Assembly: GCA_016792625.1 (NCBI GenBank)
Contig: JAEUKK010000148.1
Location: 19,634 to 83,633 of the forward strand
Reading direction: 5' to 3'
Origin: Deltaproteobacteria bacterium
GTDB taxonomy: Bacteria > Myxococcota_A > UBA796 > UBA2385
DNA length: 64,000 nt
In this document: positions 18,969-27,479 of the stretch, one piece after another
How the letters are laid out: every line of letters begins with the position of its first letter
Numbering within the stretch: the first letter of the stretch is position 1
Notes under the pieces: generated by a model
The model's input: only the letters and a program-made list of their open reading frames with translations
What the model was told of the DNA's origin: nothing
The model's database searches: none
Program-made: the position numbers and the translations under genes

Positions 18969-21764
18969 ATGCGCATCCTCGAGCAGCGCACCTACGTCGG
19001 CCCCAACCTCTACGCGACCTTCCCGGTCATCCGCCTGACGCTCGACCTGGGCCCGCTCGAAGACCGGCCCTCGGCGACGATCCCCGGCTTTGTCGAGCAG
19101 CTCCGCACGCTGGTCCCCAGCCTCGACCAGCACGGCTGCTCCTATGGTGAGCCCGGCGGCTTCCTGCGGCGCCTCGCCGAAGACGGTGGCACCTGGATGG
19201 GCCACGTGCTCGAGCACGTCGCCATCGAGATCCAGAACCTGTGCGGCAGCCGGGTCACCTTCGGCAAGACCCGGGGCAATGGCGAGAAGGGCCAATACCA
19301 CGTCGTGTTCGAGTACGACGAGGCCTGGGTGGGCGAGAAGGCGGGCGAGCTGGCCCTGCGCCTGCTGCACCACCTCGTGCCCGCCGAGCTGCGCCCGGGC
19401 GTGGCCGACGAGGACGACTTCAACTTCCAGTCCGAGCTTGAGGACCTCATCCGCGGCGCCCAGCGCCGGGCGCTCGGGCCGTCGACGAGCAGCCTCGTGC
19501 GCGCCGCCCAGGCCCGCGACATCCCCTGGCTGCGGCTCAACCAGTACAGCCTCGTGCAGTTTGGCCACGGCAAGTTCCAAAAGCGCATCCAGGCCACGGT
19601 CACCAGCGAGACCCGCCACATCGCGGTCGACATCGCCAGCGACAAAGAGCTGACCAACAAGATCCTCGGCGATGTGGGCCTGCCCGTGCCCCGCCAAGAC
19701 CAGACCACCTCGGCCGACCAAGCGGCGCGGGCGGCGCGCCGCCTCGGCTACCCGGTCGTGGTCAAGCCGCTCGACGCCAACCACGGCCGGGGCGTGTCGA
19801 TCGGCCTCGAGACCGAAGAGGCGGTGCGCCTCGCCTACGCCCAGGCCCGCGAGCACAGCCGCACCGTGCTGGTCGAGACCTTCATCAAGGGCTTCGACCA
19901 CCGCATGTTGGTGGTGAACGGCGAGCTGGTCGCGGTCGCCAAGCGGGTGCCTGGTCATGTGGTCGGCGACGGCGAGCACAGCATCGCCCAGCTCGTCGAG
20001 ATCACCAACCAAGACCCGCGGCGCGGCATCGGCCACGAGAAGGTGCTCACCCGGCTCGAGCTCGACCACCAGGCCCAGCGCCTGATCGAAGCGGCCGGCC
20101 ACACCGTCGACACCGTGCTGCCCGCCGGCGAGACCTTCTTCTTGCGCAGCACGGGCAACCTGTCGACGGGCGGCACCGCGGTCGACGTGACTGACATCTG
20201 CCACCCCGACAACCGTGAGATGGCCGTCCGGGCCACCGCGACCATCGGCCTCGACGTCTGCGGCGTCGACTTCCTCTCGCCCGACATCTCCCGATCCTAC
20301 AAAGAGGTCGGGGGCGGCATCTGTGAGGTCAACGCGGCGCCGGGCTTCCGCATGCACGTGGCGCCCTCTGAGGGCCAGCCGCGCGATGTCGCGGGCAAGG
20401 TCATGGACATGCTCTTCCCCCCGGGCACGCCGAGCCGCATCCCGATCGCGGCGATCACGGGCACCAACGGCAAGACCACGACCACCCGCATGCTCGCCCA
20501 CATCCACAAGCTGGCGGGCGCCATCGTCGGCATGACCACCACCGATGGGGTCTACATCGACGGGCAGCGCACGGTTGAGGGCGACATGACTGGTCCGCAG
20601 GCCTCACGAATGGTCCTGCGCGATCCGACGGTCTCGGTCGCGGTGCTCGAGACCGCCCGCGGCGGGCTGCTGCGCGCCGGCATGGGCTACCGCACCCCCG
20701 ACGTGGCCTGCTGCCTGAACGTGACCGCCGACCACCTCGGCCTGGGCGGCATTCACACCGTCGAGCAGCTCGCCGAGGTCAAGCGCATCCCCATTGAGGT
20801 CGCCCGCGACACGGTGGTGCTCAACGCCGATGACCCGCACTGCGTGCGCATGGCCTCGCACGCCCGGGCCAAACACATCTGCTACGCGACGATGAACCCG
20901 AGCAACAGCCTCGTGCGCGAGCACATCCGCGCCGGCGGCCGGGCGGTCGCCCTCGAGGGCGGGGTCAACGGCCAGATGATCACGCTCTACGACAAGGGCG
21001 CCCACATGCCCCTGCTGTGGACCCACCTCATCCCCGCCACGATCGAGGGCAAGGCCCTGCACAACGTGCAGAACGCCATGTTCGCCGCGGCGATGGCCTA
21101 CGCGATGGGCGTGCGCCTCGACGACATCCGCCACGGCCTGCGCACCTTCGACACGAGCTTCTTCCAGACGCCCGGTCGCATGAACGTCTACGATCAGCTC
21201 GGCTACCGCGTCATCCTCGACTATGGGCACAACCCTGCGGCCATCGAGGCCATGTGCACCCTCACCGACCGCATGGTCGAGGGCGGGGTGCTCGGCAAGG
21301 CGGGCAAGCGGGTGGTGGTCTTGGCCGCCCCCGGCGACCGGCGCGACGAGGACATCCTCGGCATCGCCCGGCGCGCGGCGAGCAGTTTTGACCACTTCAT
21401 CTGCCGGCGCGACGACAACCCGCGCGGGCGGGGCGCCGACGAGGTGCCGCGGCTGCTCGCGCAGGGCCTCGCCGAGGCCGGGGTCGCCGCAGATCGCGTC
21501 CAGATCGTCGACACCGAAGAGCCGGCGGTCGAGCTCGCGCTCAGCATCTGCCAGCCGGGCGACCTGCTCCTGGTCTTCGCCGACAAGGTCACCCGCACCT
21601 GGAAACAGATCATCTACCACGGGGGCCGCAAGCCCGAGGCCGAGGCCGACGCGGCGCCGGTGGTCCAGCCCGAGGTGGCCGCGCCGACCCCTTCGGTGGA
21701 CGGCCTCGTCTTCGTGCGCGATGAGCGCGGCGTCATCGCCATCACCCAAGAGGAGGCGGACTGA
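18969..21764 (+). CDS. cphA: Cyanophycin synthetase
   Basis: This 931-residue enzyme polymerises Asp and Arg into cyanophycin using ATP. The N domain (about 1-165) contains HVLEH at 79-83, an HxxEH motif matching the cryptic hydrolytic site reported to make primers in CphA1. The ATP-grasp domain (about 220-485) has YPVVVKPLDANHGRGVSI and a magnesium-binding ICEVNAAPGF segment, and adds Asp. The Mur-ligase-like domain (about 490-880) has P-loop GTNGKTTTT at 498-506 and ETARGGLLR, and adds Arg. ATG 18969 (MRILEQRTYVGPN) matches the normal N-terminus. A roughly 45-residue tail beyond the Mur domain (VVQPEVAAPTPSVDGLVFV) is extra. Its stop overlaps the next start by one base. Confidence 0.97.
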   Translation: MRILEQRTYVGPNLYATFPVIRLTLDLGPLEDRPSATIPGFVEQLRTLVPSLDQHGCSYGEPGGFLRRLAEDGGTWMGHVLEHVAIEIQNLCGSRVTFGKTRGNGEKGQYHVVFEYDEAWVGEKAGELALRLLHHLVPAELRPGVADEDDFNFQSELEDLIRGAQRRALGPSTSSLVRAAQARDIPWLRLNQYSLVQFGHGKFQKRIQATVTSETRHIAVDIASDKELTNKILGDVGLPVPRQDQTTSADQAARAARRLGYPVVVKPLDANHGRGVSIGLETEEAVRLAYAQAREHSRTVLVETFIKGFDHRMLVVNGELVAVAKRVPGHVVGDGEHSIAQLVEITNQDPRRGIGHEKVLTRLELDHQAQRLIEAAGHTVDTVLPAGETFFLRSTGNLSTGGTAVDVTDICHPDNREMAVRATATIGLDVCGVDFLSPDISRSYKEVGGGICEVNAAPGFRMHVAPSEGQPRDVAGKVMDMLFPPGTPSRIPIAAITGTNGKTTTTRMLAHIHKLAGAIVGMTTTDGVYIDGQRTVEGDMTGPQASRMVLRDPTVSVAVLETARGGLLRAGMGYRTPDVACCLNVTADHLGLGGIHTVEQLAEVKRIPIEVARDTVVLNADDPHCVRMASHARAKHICYATMNPSNSLVREHIRAGGRAVALEGGVNGQMITLYDKGAHMPLLWTHLIPATIEGKALHNVQNAMFAAAMAYAMGVRLDDIRHGLRTFDTSFFQTPGRMNVYDQLGYRVILDYGHNPAAIEAMCTLTDRMVEGGVLGKAGKRVVVLAAPGDRRDEDILGIARRAASSFDHFICRRDDNPRGRGADEVPRLLAQGLAEAGVAADRVQIVDTEEPAVELALSICQPGDLLLVFADKVTRTWKQIIYHGGRKPEAEADAAPVVQPEVAAPTPSVDGLVFVRDERGVIAITQEEAD

Positions 21765-23416
21765 TGCGGAGGGCCGAGGCCCGCCGGGTCACCGGCCTGC
21801 ACCCGCTGCTGCCCGCGCCCGGCGCGGCGGTGGAGCTGCTGCTGGAGGACGCTGAGCCGGCCGCGGCCCTCGACGCCGCCTTGCCCGAGATCGCCGCCCG
21901 GGTGGCGGCCCTCTGGGCAGAGCACGCGCTCGGCGACGGCGCGCTCTTTGTGCGCCGGCACGCCGCGGGGGCCAGCGTCGGCGTTTGCGCGCCGATCGAC
22001 CAGCTCAGCGGGGCGGTCGACGCGCTGGAAGAGGCCATCGCGCCCGGGCTGAGCGCGCCCGAGGCCCTCGCCGCGATCCTCGAGGCCGAGCGCAACCCCG
22101 CCCTGCGCGCCTTGTGGCTGGCCACGGCCCACCTCGACCGCTTCGTCGACGAGGACGGCTTCACCCTCGGGCTCGGCGCGGGCGCGGTCACCTGGTCGCT
22201 CAGCGCGCTGCCCGACCCCGCGGCCCTGCCCGAGACCCGCAGCATCCCCACCGCCTACATCACGGGCACCAACGGGAAAACAACGACCACTCGCATGGTC
22301 TCGGCCATCGCCACCGCGGCGGGCCTGCGGGCCGGCCACACGAGCAGCGACGGGGTCGTCGTCTGTGGGGAGTGGCGGGCGCGCGGCGACTGGACCGGCC
22401 CGGGCGCCGCCCGCGCCCTGCTGCGGGCCCCCGACCTCGATCTGGGCGTGCTCGAGACCGCCCGCGGCGGCCTGATGCGCCGCGGCCTCGTGCTCGAGCG
22501 GGCCTGGGCCAGCGCGGTGACCAACATCAGCGACGACCACCTCGGCGAGTGGGGCCTCGATGACCTCGAGGGCATGGCCTGGGCCAAGCTGACCGTCGCC
22601 CGCGCCACCCGCCCCGGCGGCGCCCTGGTCGTGCACGGCGACGACCCGACCCTGGCCCGCGCCCTGCCCGCGCTGCTGCGCGACCGCCCCGACCTGCGCG
22701 TGCTGCGCTTCGCCGATGGGCCAGAGCGCCCCGGCCTCGACGCCTGGGCCACCGGCGGCGCCCTGTGGTGGCGCGCCCCGACCGGCGGCCCCGCCCCGCT
22801 GCTGGCCGAGGCCGAGCTGCCTGCCTGCGTGGGCGGAGCGGTGCGCACCATGGTCGAGAACGCCCTCTGCGCGGCCTTGCTCGCGCGTGCGCTCGGCCTC
22901 ACCGACGCGGCGGTGCGCGCGGGGCTCGGCCACTTCCGGCTCGATACGGCGATGTCCCGCGGGCGCCTCAACCGCTTCCGCCTTGAGGGCGGGGCCGAGG
23001 CGGTGCTCGACTTCGCCCACAACCCCGCCGGGATCCGCGGCCTCGCCGGCCTCGCCGCCCGCCGGCGCGGGCGCCTGCTCGCGCTCGTCGGGCAAGCGGG
23101 CGACCGCACCGATGCCCTCATCGCCGCCTACGCCGCCGAGATCGCCGCGCTGCGGCCGGATCGCGTGCTGCTCAAAGAGCTGCCCCACTACCGCCGCGGG
23201 CGGGCTGAGGGTGAGGTCCGCGCCCTGCTGCGGCGCCAGCTCGAGGCCGACGGGGTCGACCCCGCGGTGATCGGCGACGAGCCCGACGAGCTGCTCGCGG
23301 CCCGCCGCCTGCTCGAAGAGGCACAAGACGGCGATCTGGTGCTGCTGCTCATCCACGAAGAGCCCGACGCGGCCATGGACCTGATCGACGACATGGGCGG
23401 AGCCGCCTTGCCGTAG
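21764..23416 (+). CDS. Stand-alone Mur-ligase-type CphA paralogue lacking the ATP-grasp domain
   Basis: This 550-residue protein is homologous to the C-terminal Mur-ligase domain of CphA. P-loop GTNGKTTTT is at 168-176, ETARGGLMRRG and a NISDDHLGEWG segment follow, and FAHNPAGIRGLAGLA matches DYGHNPAAIEAM in cphA. The first about 160 residues precede the Mur domain directly, with no ATP-grasp region and no HxxEH motif, so the protein cannot on its own add Asp by the CphA mechanism. It starts at ATG 21764 overlapping the cphA stop (ATGA-type junction), with GAGGAGG just upstream, so it is translationally coupled. Similar tandem cphA partners are known in some bacteria, but the function here is inferred. 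Confidence 0.9.
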   Translation: MRRAEARRVTGLHPLLPAPGAAVELLLEDAEPAAALDAALPEIAARVAALWAEHALGDGALFVRRHAAGASVGVCAPIDQLSGAVDALEEAIAPGLSAPEALAAILEAERNPALRALWLATAHLDRFVDEDGFTLGLGAGAVTWSLSALPDPAALPETRSIPTAYITGTNGKTTTTRMVSAIATAAGLRAGHTSSDGVVVCGEWRARGDWTGPGAARALLRAPDLDLGVLETARGGLMRRGLVLERAWASAVTNISDDHLGEWGLDDLEGMAWAKLTVARATRPGGALVVHGDDPTLARALPALLRDRPDLRVLRFADGPERPGLDAWATGGALWWRAPTGGPAPLLAEAELPACVGGAVRTMVENALCAALLARALGLTDAAVRAGLGHFRLDTAMSRGRLNRFRLEGGAEAVLDFAHNPAGIRGLAGLAARRRGRLLALVGQAGDRTDALIAAYAAEIAALRPDRVLLKELPHYRRGRAEGEVRALLRRQLEADGVDPAVIGDEPDELLAARRLLEEAQDGDLVLLLIHEEPDAAMDLIDDMGGAALP

Positions 23417-23470
23417 CCGACGGCCCCCGCCGGGGGCAAGCTCCGCCCACCCTGCTCCCCCGAGGTCCCC

Positions 23471-24517
23471 ATGGTCCGCGCCCGCCCGCTCCCCCTCCTC
23501 CTCCCCCTGCTCGTGCTCGCCGCCTGCGACGGCGACGCCGAAAAAGATGACACCGGCGGCGCTTCGTTCAGCGACGGGGCTGATGGTGCAGACGGCGCAG
23601 ATGGCGCAGATGGGGCCGACGGCGCGGATGGCACCGACGGGTCTGACGGCGCGACCGACTGCGTCGAGAACGGCACCTTCCAGCTCAGCGGCATCGTGCG
23701 CTTCGACGGCGCCCCGTCCGAAGGGGCGACGGTCTATCTGTGGTCCGAGACGGTACCCGAGCCGGTCACCGCCACCACCGACAGCGAGGGCGCCTACTTC
23801 GTCGAGGCGCCGGCCGGCGACTGGTACCTCGAGGTCAGCACGGCGAGCGGCTGCTACTCGTCCACCGACCCGATCAGCGCCGCGGTCTGTGACGACCTGG
23901 TCGTCGACTTCAGCGTCTCGCCCGATGACTGCGTGACCGCCGACAAGCCGAACCTCTACCTCTACCCCAAGCGTGACCTGCCCATGCAGGTCGAGGTGCT
24001 GCTCGGCCGCAAGCAGCGGGTGGTGGCCAGTGATCCGCAGCTGCCCCCGCAGGGCTGGCGCGGCGTCGCCCACCCCGACGGCACCTGGACGGCCCAGGGC
24101 GCCAAAGAGCGCAGCCCCTTCCTCTTCTACGAAGTGAGCCTCGCGCCCGAGCAGCTGCCGACCATGCAGCGCGAAGAGGGCTGGTGCATCGAGGCGAGCG
24201 GCACCGCCGACGCCGCCGAGCAGATGGCTGAGCTGCTCGGCCTCTACGACTTCAACGCCCAAGAGCGCGACGACTTTGTCGAGGCCTGGCGCATCGATCT
24301 GCCCCTGGCCCGCAGCTACGTGGTCTACCCCCAGCGTGAGGTGGGGCACCTCGCCGGCCTGCGCCTGCGCCCGGCCCTGCCGGTCGATCGCCTTTGGCTG
24401 CTCGTCGAGGACGGCGCCGGCTGCCCCATCCTCACCGAGCCGGTGGTTGAGCCCATGGACCGCCGCGGCGCGCACGGCGTCGAGTGGGGCGTGGTGCTGG
24501 GCAACCTCGCCCGCTGA
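23471..24517 (+). CDS. Lipoprotein with DGA repeat and carboxypeptidase-regulatory-like domain
   Basis: This 348-residue lipoprotein has lipobox LAAC (Cys about 19) followed by nine consecutive three-residue units, mostly Asp-Gly-Ala (residues 35-61), a flexible acidic linker. A small beta-sandwich (GIVRFDGAPSEGATVYLWSE) resembles the carboxypeptidase-regulatory fold. The remaining about 190 residues (KPNLYLYPKRDLPMQVEVLL, MQREEGWCIEASGTAD) resemble uncharacterised surface domains with a NLYLYP opening. No active site is recognised. It is placed on the outer membrane or the periplasmic face. It is followed 18 bases later by the membrane protein at 24536. Confidence 0.82.
   Translation: MVRARPLPLLLPLLVLAACDGDAEKDDTGGASFSDGADGADGADGADGADGADGTDGSDGATDCVENGTFQLSGIVRFDGAPSEGATVYLWSETVPEPVTATTDSEGAYFVEAPAGDWYLEVSTASGCYSSTDPISAAVCDDLVVDFSVSPDDCVTADKPNLYLYPKRDLPMQVEVLLGRKQRVVASDPQLPPQGWRGVAHPDGTWTAQGAKERSPFLFYEVSLAPEQLPTMQREEGWCIEASGTADAAEQMAELLGLYDFNAQERDDFVEAWRIDLPLARSYVVYPQREVGHLAGLRLRPALPVDRLWLLVEDGAGCPILTEPVVEPMDRRGAHGVEWGVVLGNLAR
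23573..23653 (+). repeat. Nine-base tandem repeat encoding Asp-Gly-Ala
   Basis: Nine 9-base units (consensus gay-ggn-gcn) lie inside the lipoprotein gene and encode DGA six times, then DGT, DGS and DGA. Third-base variation between units indicates age or selection on the protein. Shorter tracts of the same type occur in the lipoprotein genes at 28651 and 45230. Confidence 0.9.
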
Positions 24518-24535
24518 CACCCCGGGGAGGGGCCG

Positions 24536-25816
24536 ATGGAGCTGGGCGGCGCGCTGCGCTGGACGCAGGAGCTCGGGGGCTGGCGCTACACCCTGCCGCT
24601 CAGCTCGCTGCTGCCCGCCGCCCTCGGGCTGGGGCTGCTCGTCCTGCTGCGGATCGCGCTGCGCGGACCGCTGCGGGCGCGGGGCGCGCCGCCCGCGGGG
24701 CCCCTTCCGTCGGTCATCGGCGCGACCATACCGGTCCTTGGATTGGCGCTGGCCCTGCATGTGTATCGACCCACCGTGACGGTTGAGCCGACGGGCGTGG
24801 TGCCGCGCATCGTGGACGCCCTCGGTCCGGGCCTCGCCGGGCTGGCCATGGCGCTCGGCCTCGCTGCCGCGGTGGCCGGCGGGGCGCTCGTCGAGCTGCG
24901 CGGGCCTGGCCGGGCCCGCCCGGCGGTGATCGCCCTGCTGGCGCTCGCGCTGGGCCTGCACGCGCCGCTGGCCGCCCAGCTCGCCACCCTGTGGACGCTG
25001 CCCCGGGCGCCCATCCTGCGGCCCGCCGACCCCCGGCCCCTGCACCTCGGGGCCGCGCGGGAGGTGGCCCTGCTGCTGATCGGCGCCCCGCCCGCGGGCT
25101 GGGCGCTGGCTTCGCCCACCGCGCAGGCCGACCGCGCAGGCAGCCTGACCATCCCCGTGGAGGCCCGCCACCCCCACCTGCAGCTCTCGGGGGAGGTCAT
25201 GCTCCCCGTGGTCGCCGACGTCGCCCCCGAGGCCACCGCCCTGCTCGACGGCGGCCGGTGGGAGCTGGTCGACCCGGCGCTGGGCGTCCGTGTGCGCCTG
25301 CGGGCCGAGCCCCTGGGCCTCGACGGCGGCCTGCGCCGCTTCCGCCTGCTGCGCGACGATCCGCCCCTGCCCGCCGATCTGGTGCGGGACCTCGCGCTGC
25401 TGCCCGGAGTGACGGCCCACCGCGCCGACGGACACGTCTATCTGGAGGACGGCCGCCCGCTGCTCAGCCGGGGGCCGCGCCCCGCCGCTGGCAGCCCGGC
25501 CGCCGACGGCGCCGAGACCGACGCGGTGGACGTGCTGGACGGGCTGCCCGCCGACGCGACCCCCTGCGCCTCGCCGCTGCTGCCCGAGCTGGTCTGCGCC
25601 TGCGGCGGGCCGCTGAGCCTCGATCCGGGGCCCCTGCGCTGCCTGCAACGGGGTCTGCGCAAGGGTGAGGCGGTGAGGGAGCCCTTCTCGGAGGCCGTGC
25701 TTGGACTGCTGATGCCCGGCGCGGGCTGGGACCCCGTGCTCATCGACCTGCGGCGCCCGGCCGCCGCCCCACCCGCCGCACCGCCCGCCGCACCGACCTT
25801 CGGAGGACCCCCATGA
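24536..25816 (+). CDS. Membrane protein, unknown function, coupled to a crotonase
   Basis: I do not recognise this 426-residue protein. Three hydrophobic helices are evident: about residues 23-42 (LLPAALGLGLLVLLRI), 59-79 (VIGATIPVLGLALALHVY) and 94-115, with another stretch near 125-145. After that comes a long soluble part with Pro/Ala-rich spacers and cysteines (CASPLLPELVCACGG) that is probably periplasmic. The tail is Ala-Pro repeats. GGGAGG lies just before ATG 24536. The stop overlaps the crotonase start by four bases (ATGA), so the two are translationally coupled. Confidence 0.7.
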   Translation: MELGGALRWTQELGGWRYTLPLSSLLPAALGLGLLVLLRIALRGPLRARGAPPAGPLPSVIGATIPVLGLALALHVYRPTVTVEPTGVVPRIVDALGPGLAGLAMALGLAAAVAGGALVELRGPGRARPAVIALLALALGLHAPLAAQLATLWTLPRAPILRPADPRPLHLGAAREVALLLIGAPPAGWALASPTAQADRAGSLTIPVEARHPHLQLSGEVMLPVVADVAPEATALLDGGRWELVDPALGVRVRLRAEPLGLDGGLRRFRLLRDDPPLPADLVRDLALLPGVTAHRADGHVYLEDGRPLLSRGPRPAAGSPAADGAETDAVDVLDGLPADATPCASPLLPELVCACGGPLSLDPGPLRCLQRGLRKGEAVREPFSEAVLGLLMPGAGWDPVLIDLRRPAAAPPAAPPAAPTFGGPP

Positions 25817-26631
25817 GCGCGCTGCCCGCCCACCAGCCCATCCCCTCGCTCTGCGCGCCTGGGCTGCTCGTCGCCCAGCTCGACGGCGCGCCCGCCGTCT
25901 GGCTGCTGCAGCTGCGCCGGCCGGCGCGCCGCAACGCCATCGACCCGGCCAACGCCGCCGCCCTGCTGGCCGCGGCCCAGGCTTTTGACGCCGATCCCGC
26001 CGCCGCGGTGGGGGTGCTCTGCGGCGCCGAGGGCAGCTTCTGCGCCGGCGCCGACCTGCAGGCCATCCACGAAGGTGACATGCACACGGTCGCTCCCGGC
26101 GAGGCCGGCCCGCTCGGGCCGACCCGGCTGCTGCTGCGCAAGCCGCTGATCGCCGCCATTGAGGGCCACGCCGTCGCCGGCGGCCTCGAGCTGGCGCTCT
26201 GGTGTGACCTGCGCGTCGGCGCCGAGGATTGCACGCTGGGCGTCTTTTGTCGCCGCTTCGGCGTGCCGCTGGTCGACGGGGGCACCGCGCGGCTGCCCCG
26301 CCTCATCGGCCTGAGCCGCGCGCTGGACCTCATCCTCACCGGCCGCCCGGTGCGCGGCCCCGAGGCCTTGCAGATGGGCCTGCTGCACCGTTTGACGGCG
26401 CCCGGCGGCGCGCTCGCCGAGGCGGTGGCCCTGGCCACCGCGCTCTGCGCCCTGCCCCAAGAGACCATGCGCAACGACCGCGAGGCGGCGATCCGCGGGC
26501 TAGAGCTGCCCTTTGGCGCGGCGCTGGACCTTGAGCTGGAGCTTGGCCTGCGCAGCCTCTCTGCCGACACCCAGGCCGGCGCGGCCGCCTTCGTCGCCGG
26601 GGCCGGGCGCCACGGGGCGCCGCGCAGCTGA
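25813..26631 (+). CDS. Crotonase / enoyl-CoA hydratase family protein
   Basis: This 272-residue protein is a crotonase-fold acyl-CoA enzyme. The oxyanion-hole segments are present: SFCAGADLQAI (first) and AIEGHAVAGGLELALWCDLR (second). However, the region that normally holds the two catalytic glutamates reads VFCRRFGVPLVDGGTARLPR, with no Glu at the usual PEI position. This FCRR...DGGT pattern is typical of a separate enoyl-CoA hydratase-like clade whose reaction is undefined, so a generic hydratase label would overstate what is seen. It begins at ATG 25813 overlapping the upstream membrane-protein gene. Confidence 0.88.
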   Translation: MSALPAHQPIPSLCAPGLLVAQLDGAPAVWLLQLRRPARRNAIDPANAAALLAAAQAFDADPAAAVGVLCGAEGSFCAGADLQAIHEGDMHTVAPGEAGPLGPTRLLLRKPLIAAIEGHAVAGGLELALWCDLRVGAEDCTLGVFCRRFGVPLVDGGTARLPRLIGLSRALDLILTGRPVRGPEALQMGLLHRLTAPGGALAEAVALATALCALPQETMRNDREAAIRGLELPFGAALDLELELGLRSLSADTQAGAAAFVAGAGRHGAPRS

Positions 26632-26784
26632 CCCCGGGGGAGAGCGCGGGCCCGGCCCCGCCTCGCGCGCGCCAGCCGGACCGGAGCGCCGCCGCAGGCG
26701 GGTCGCGCAGCGACCAAGGGCGCAGCCCGCGCGCGCAGGGGCGGCGACCGGCGGCCCCGCCGCCGGGGGCGCCCAGAGGCCCCC

Positions 26785-27372
26785 CTAACTGTGCATGCGC
26801 AGCGGACGATCCGCGGGATTGCTGAGCAGCGCGGCCTCGTGGGCGGCGAGCAGATCGAGGCGGGCGACCACCACCTCGCGGCCATAGCGCTCGCTCGCCA
26901 GCTCGACGTAGCCGTGGAAGTGGCGCGCCTCGCTGGCCAGCAGCGACTTGTACAGAGCGGCGAGGCGGGGCTCGCCGGCCGGGCCCAGCGCTTCGCTCAA
27001 CAGCTTCATGCGCTCGCAGCTGCGGGCCTCGATGAGCGCGCAGCAGAGCAGCGTGTCGAGAAGGCGGTGGGGCTCATCTTTGCGGGCCGCGGCGAGCAGC
27101 GCGGGCGCGTAGGCCGAGGGCTCGAGGCGGGTGAAGCGAAGCCCCCGCTCGCGCAGAACACCCAGCATCAGCTCAAAGTGGGCGAGCTCTTCGCGGGCGA
27201 GGGCGGAGAGGGGCTCCATCAGGCCCTCGTCTTCGACGTAGCGAAAGATGAGGTTCATGGCCGTGGACGCGGCCTTCTTCTCGCAATGGGCGTGGTCGAG
27301 CAGCAGGCTCGGCAGGTCGGCGAGCGCGGCCTGGACCCAGGCGGGGTCGGTCGGGGCGGCGAGGTGGAGCAT
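26785..27372 (-). CDS. miaE: tRNA-(ms2io6A)-hydroxylase-like diiron protein (MiaE family)
   Basis: This 195-residue ferritin-like protein matches MiaE, which hydroxylates the modified adenosine at position 37 of certain tRNAs. The diiron ligands appear as Glu (HCEKKAAST), EELAHF (ExxH) and, in the second helix pair, an IEARSCERM Glu followed by SEARHF (ExxH). Length is normal for the family. ATG 27372 (MLHLAAPTDP) is chosen over an upstream in-frame start at 27486 because coding similarity begins there and the intervening sequence overlaps the divergent thioesterase promoter region. It is transcribed divergently from the thioesterase gene, about 107 bases apart. Confidence 0.88.
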   Translation of the reverse strand: MLHLAAPTDPAWVQAALADLPSLLLDHAHCEKKAASTAMNLIFRYVEDEGLMEPLSALAREELAHFELMLGVLRERGLRFTRLEPSAYAPALLAAARKDEPHRLLDTLLCCALIEARSCERMKLLSEALGPAGEPRLAALYKSLLASEARHFHGYVELASERYGREVVVARLDLLAAHEAALLSNPADRPLRMHS

Positions 27373-27479
27373 GGGGCCTCCGCGGGTGCGGCGCGGCCGG
27401 ACCCAAGGGGCGCCGGTTATCGCGGGCCCCCCGCTCTGCCCGCTGGCGCGGCGCCCGCGCCCGTCTCGTCGAGGACAAC

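Noticed and set aside
23573..23653. DGA repeat considered as a CRISPR-like array
   Set aside because: Units are 9 bases, contiguous and in frame with no spacers, so it is a coding tandem repeat.
21614..25648. A 1344-codon minus-strand open frame antisense to cphA, its partner and the lipoprotein gene
   Set aside because: It is Arg/Ala/Gly/Gln-rich with no domain similarity and runs opposite well-supported genes. Long antisense frames are expected at this GC content because stop codons are rare.
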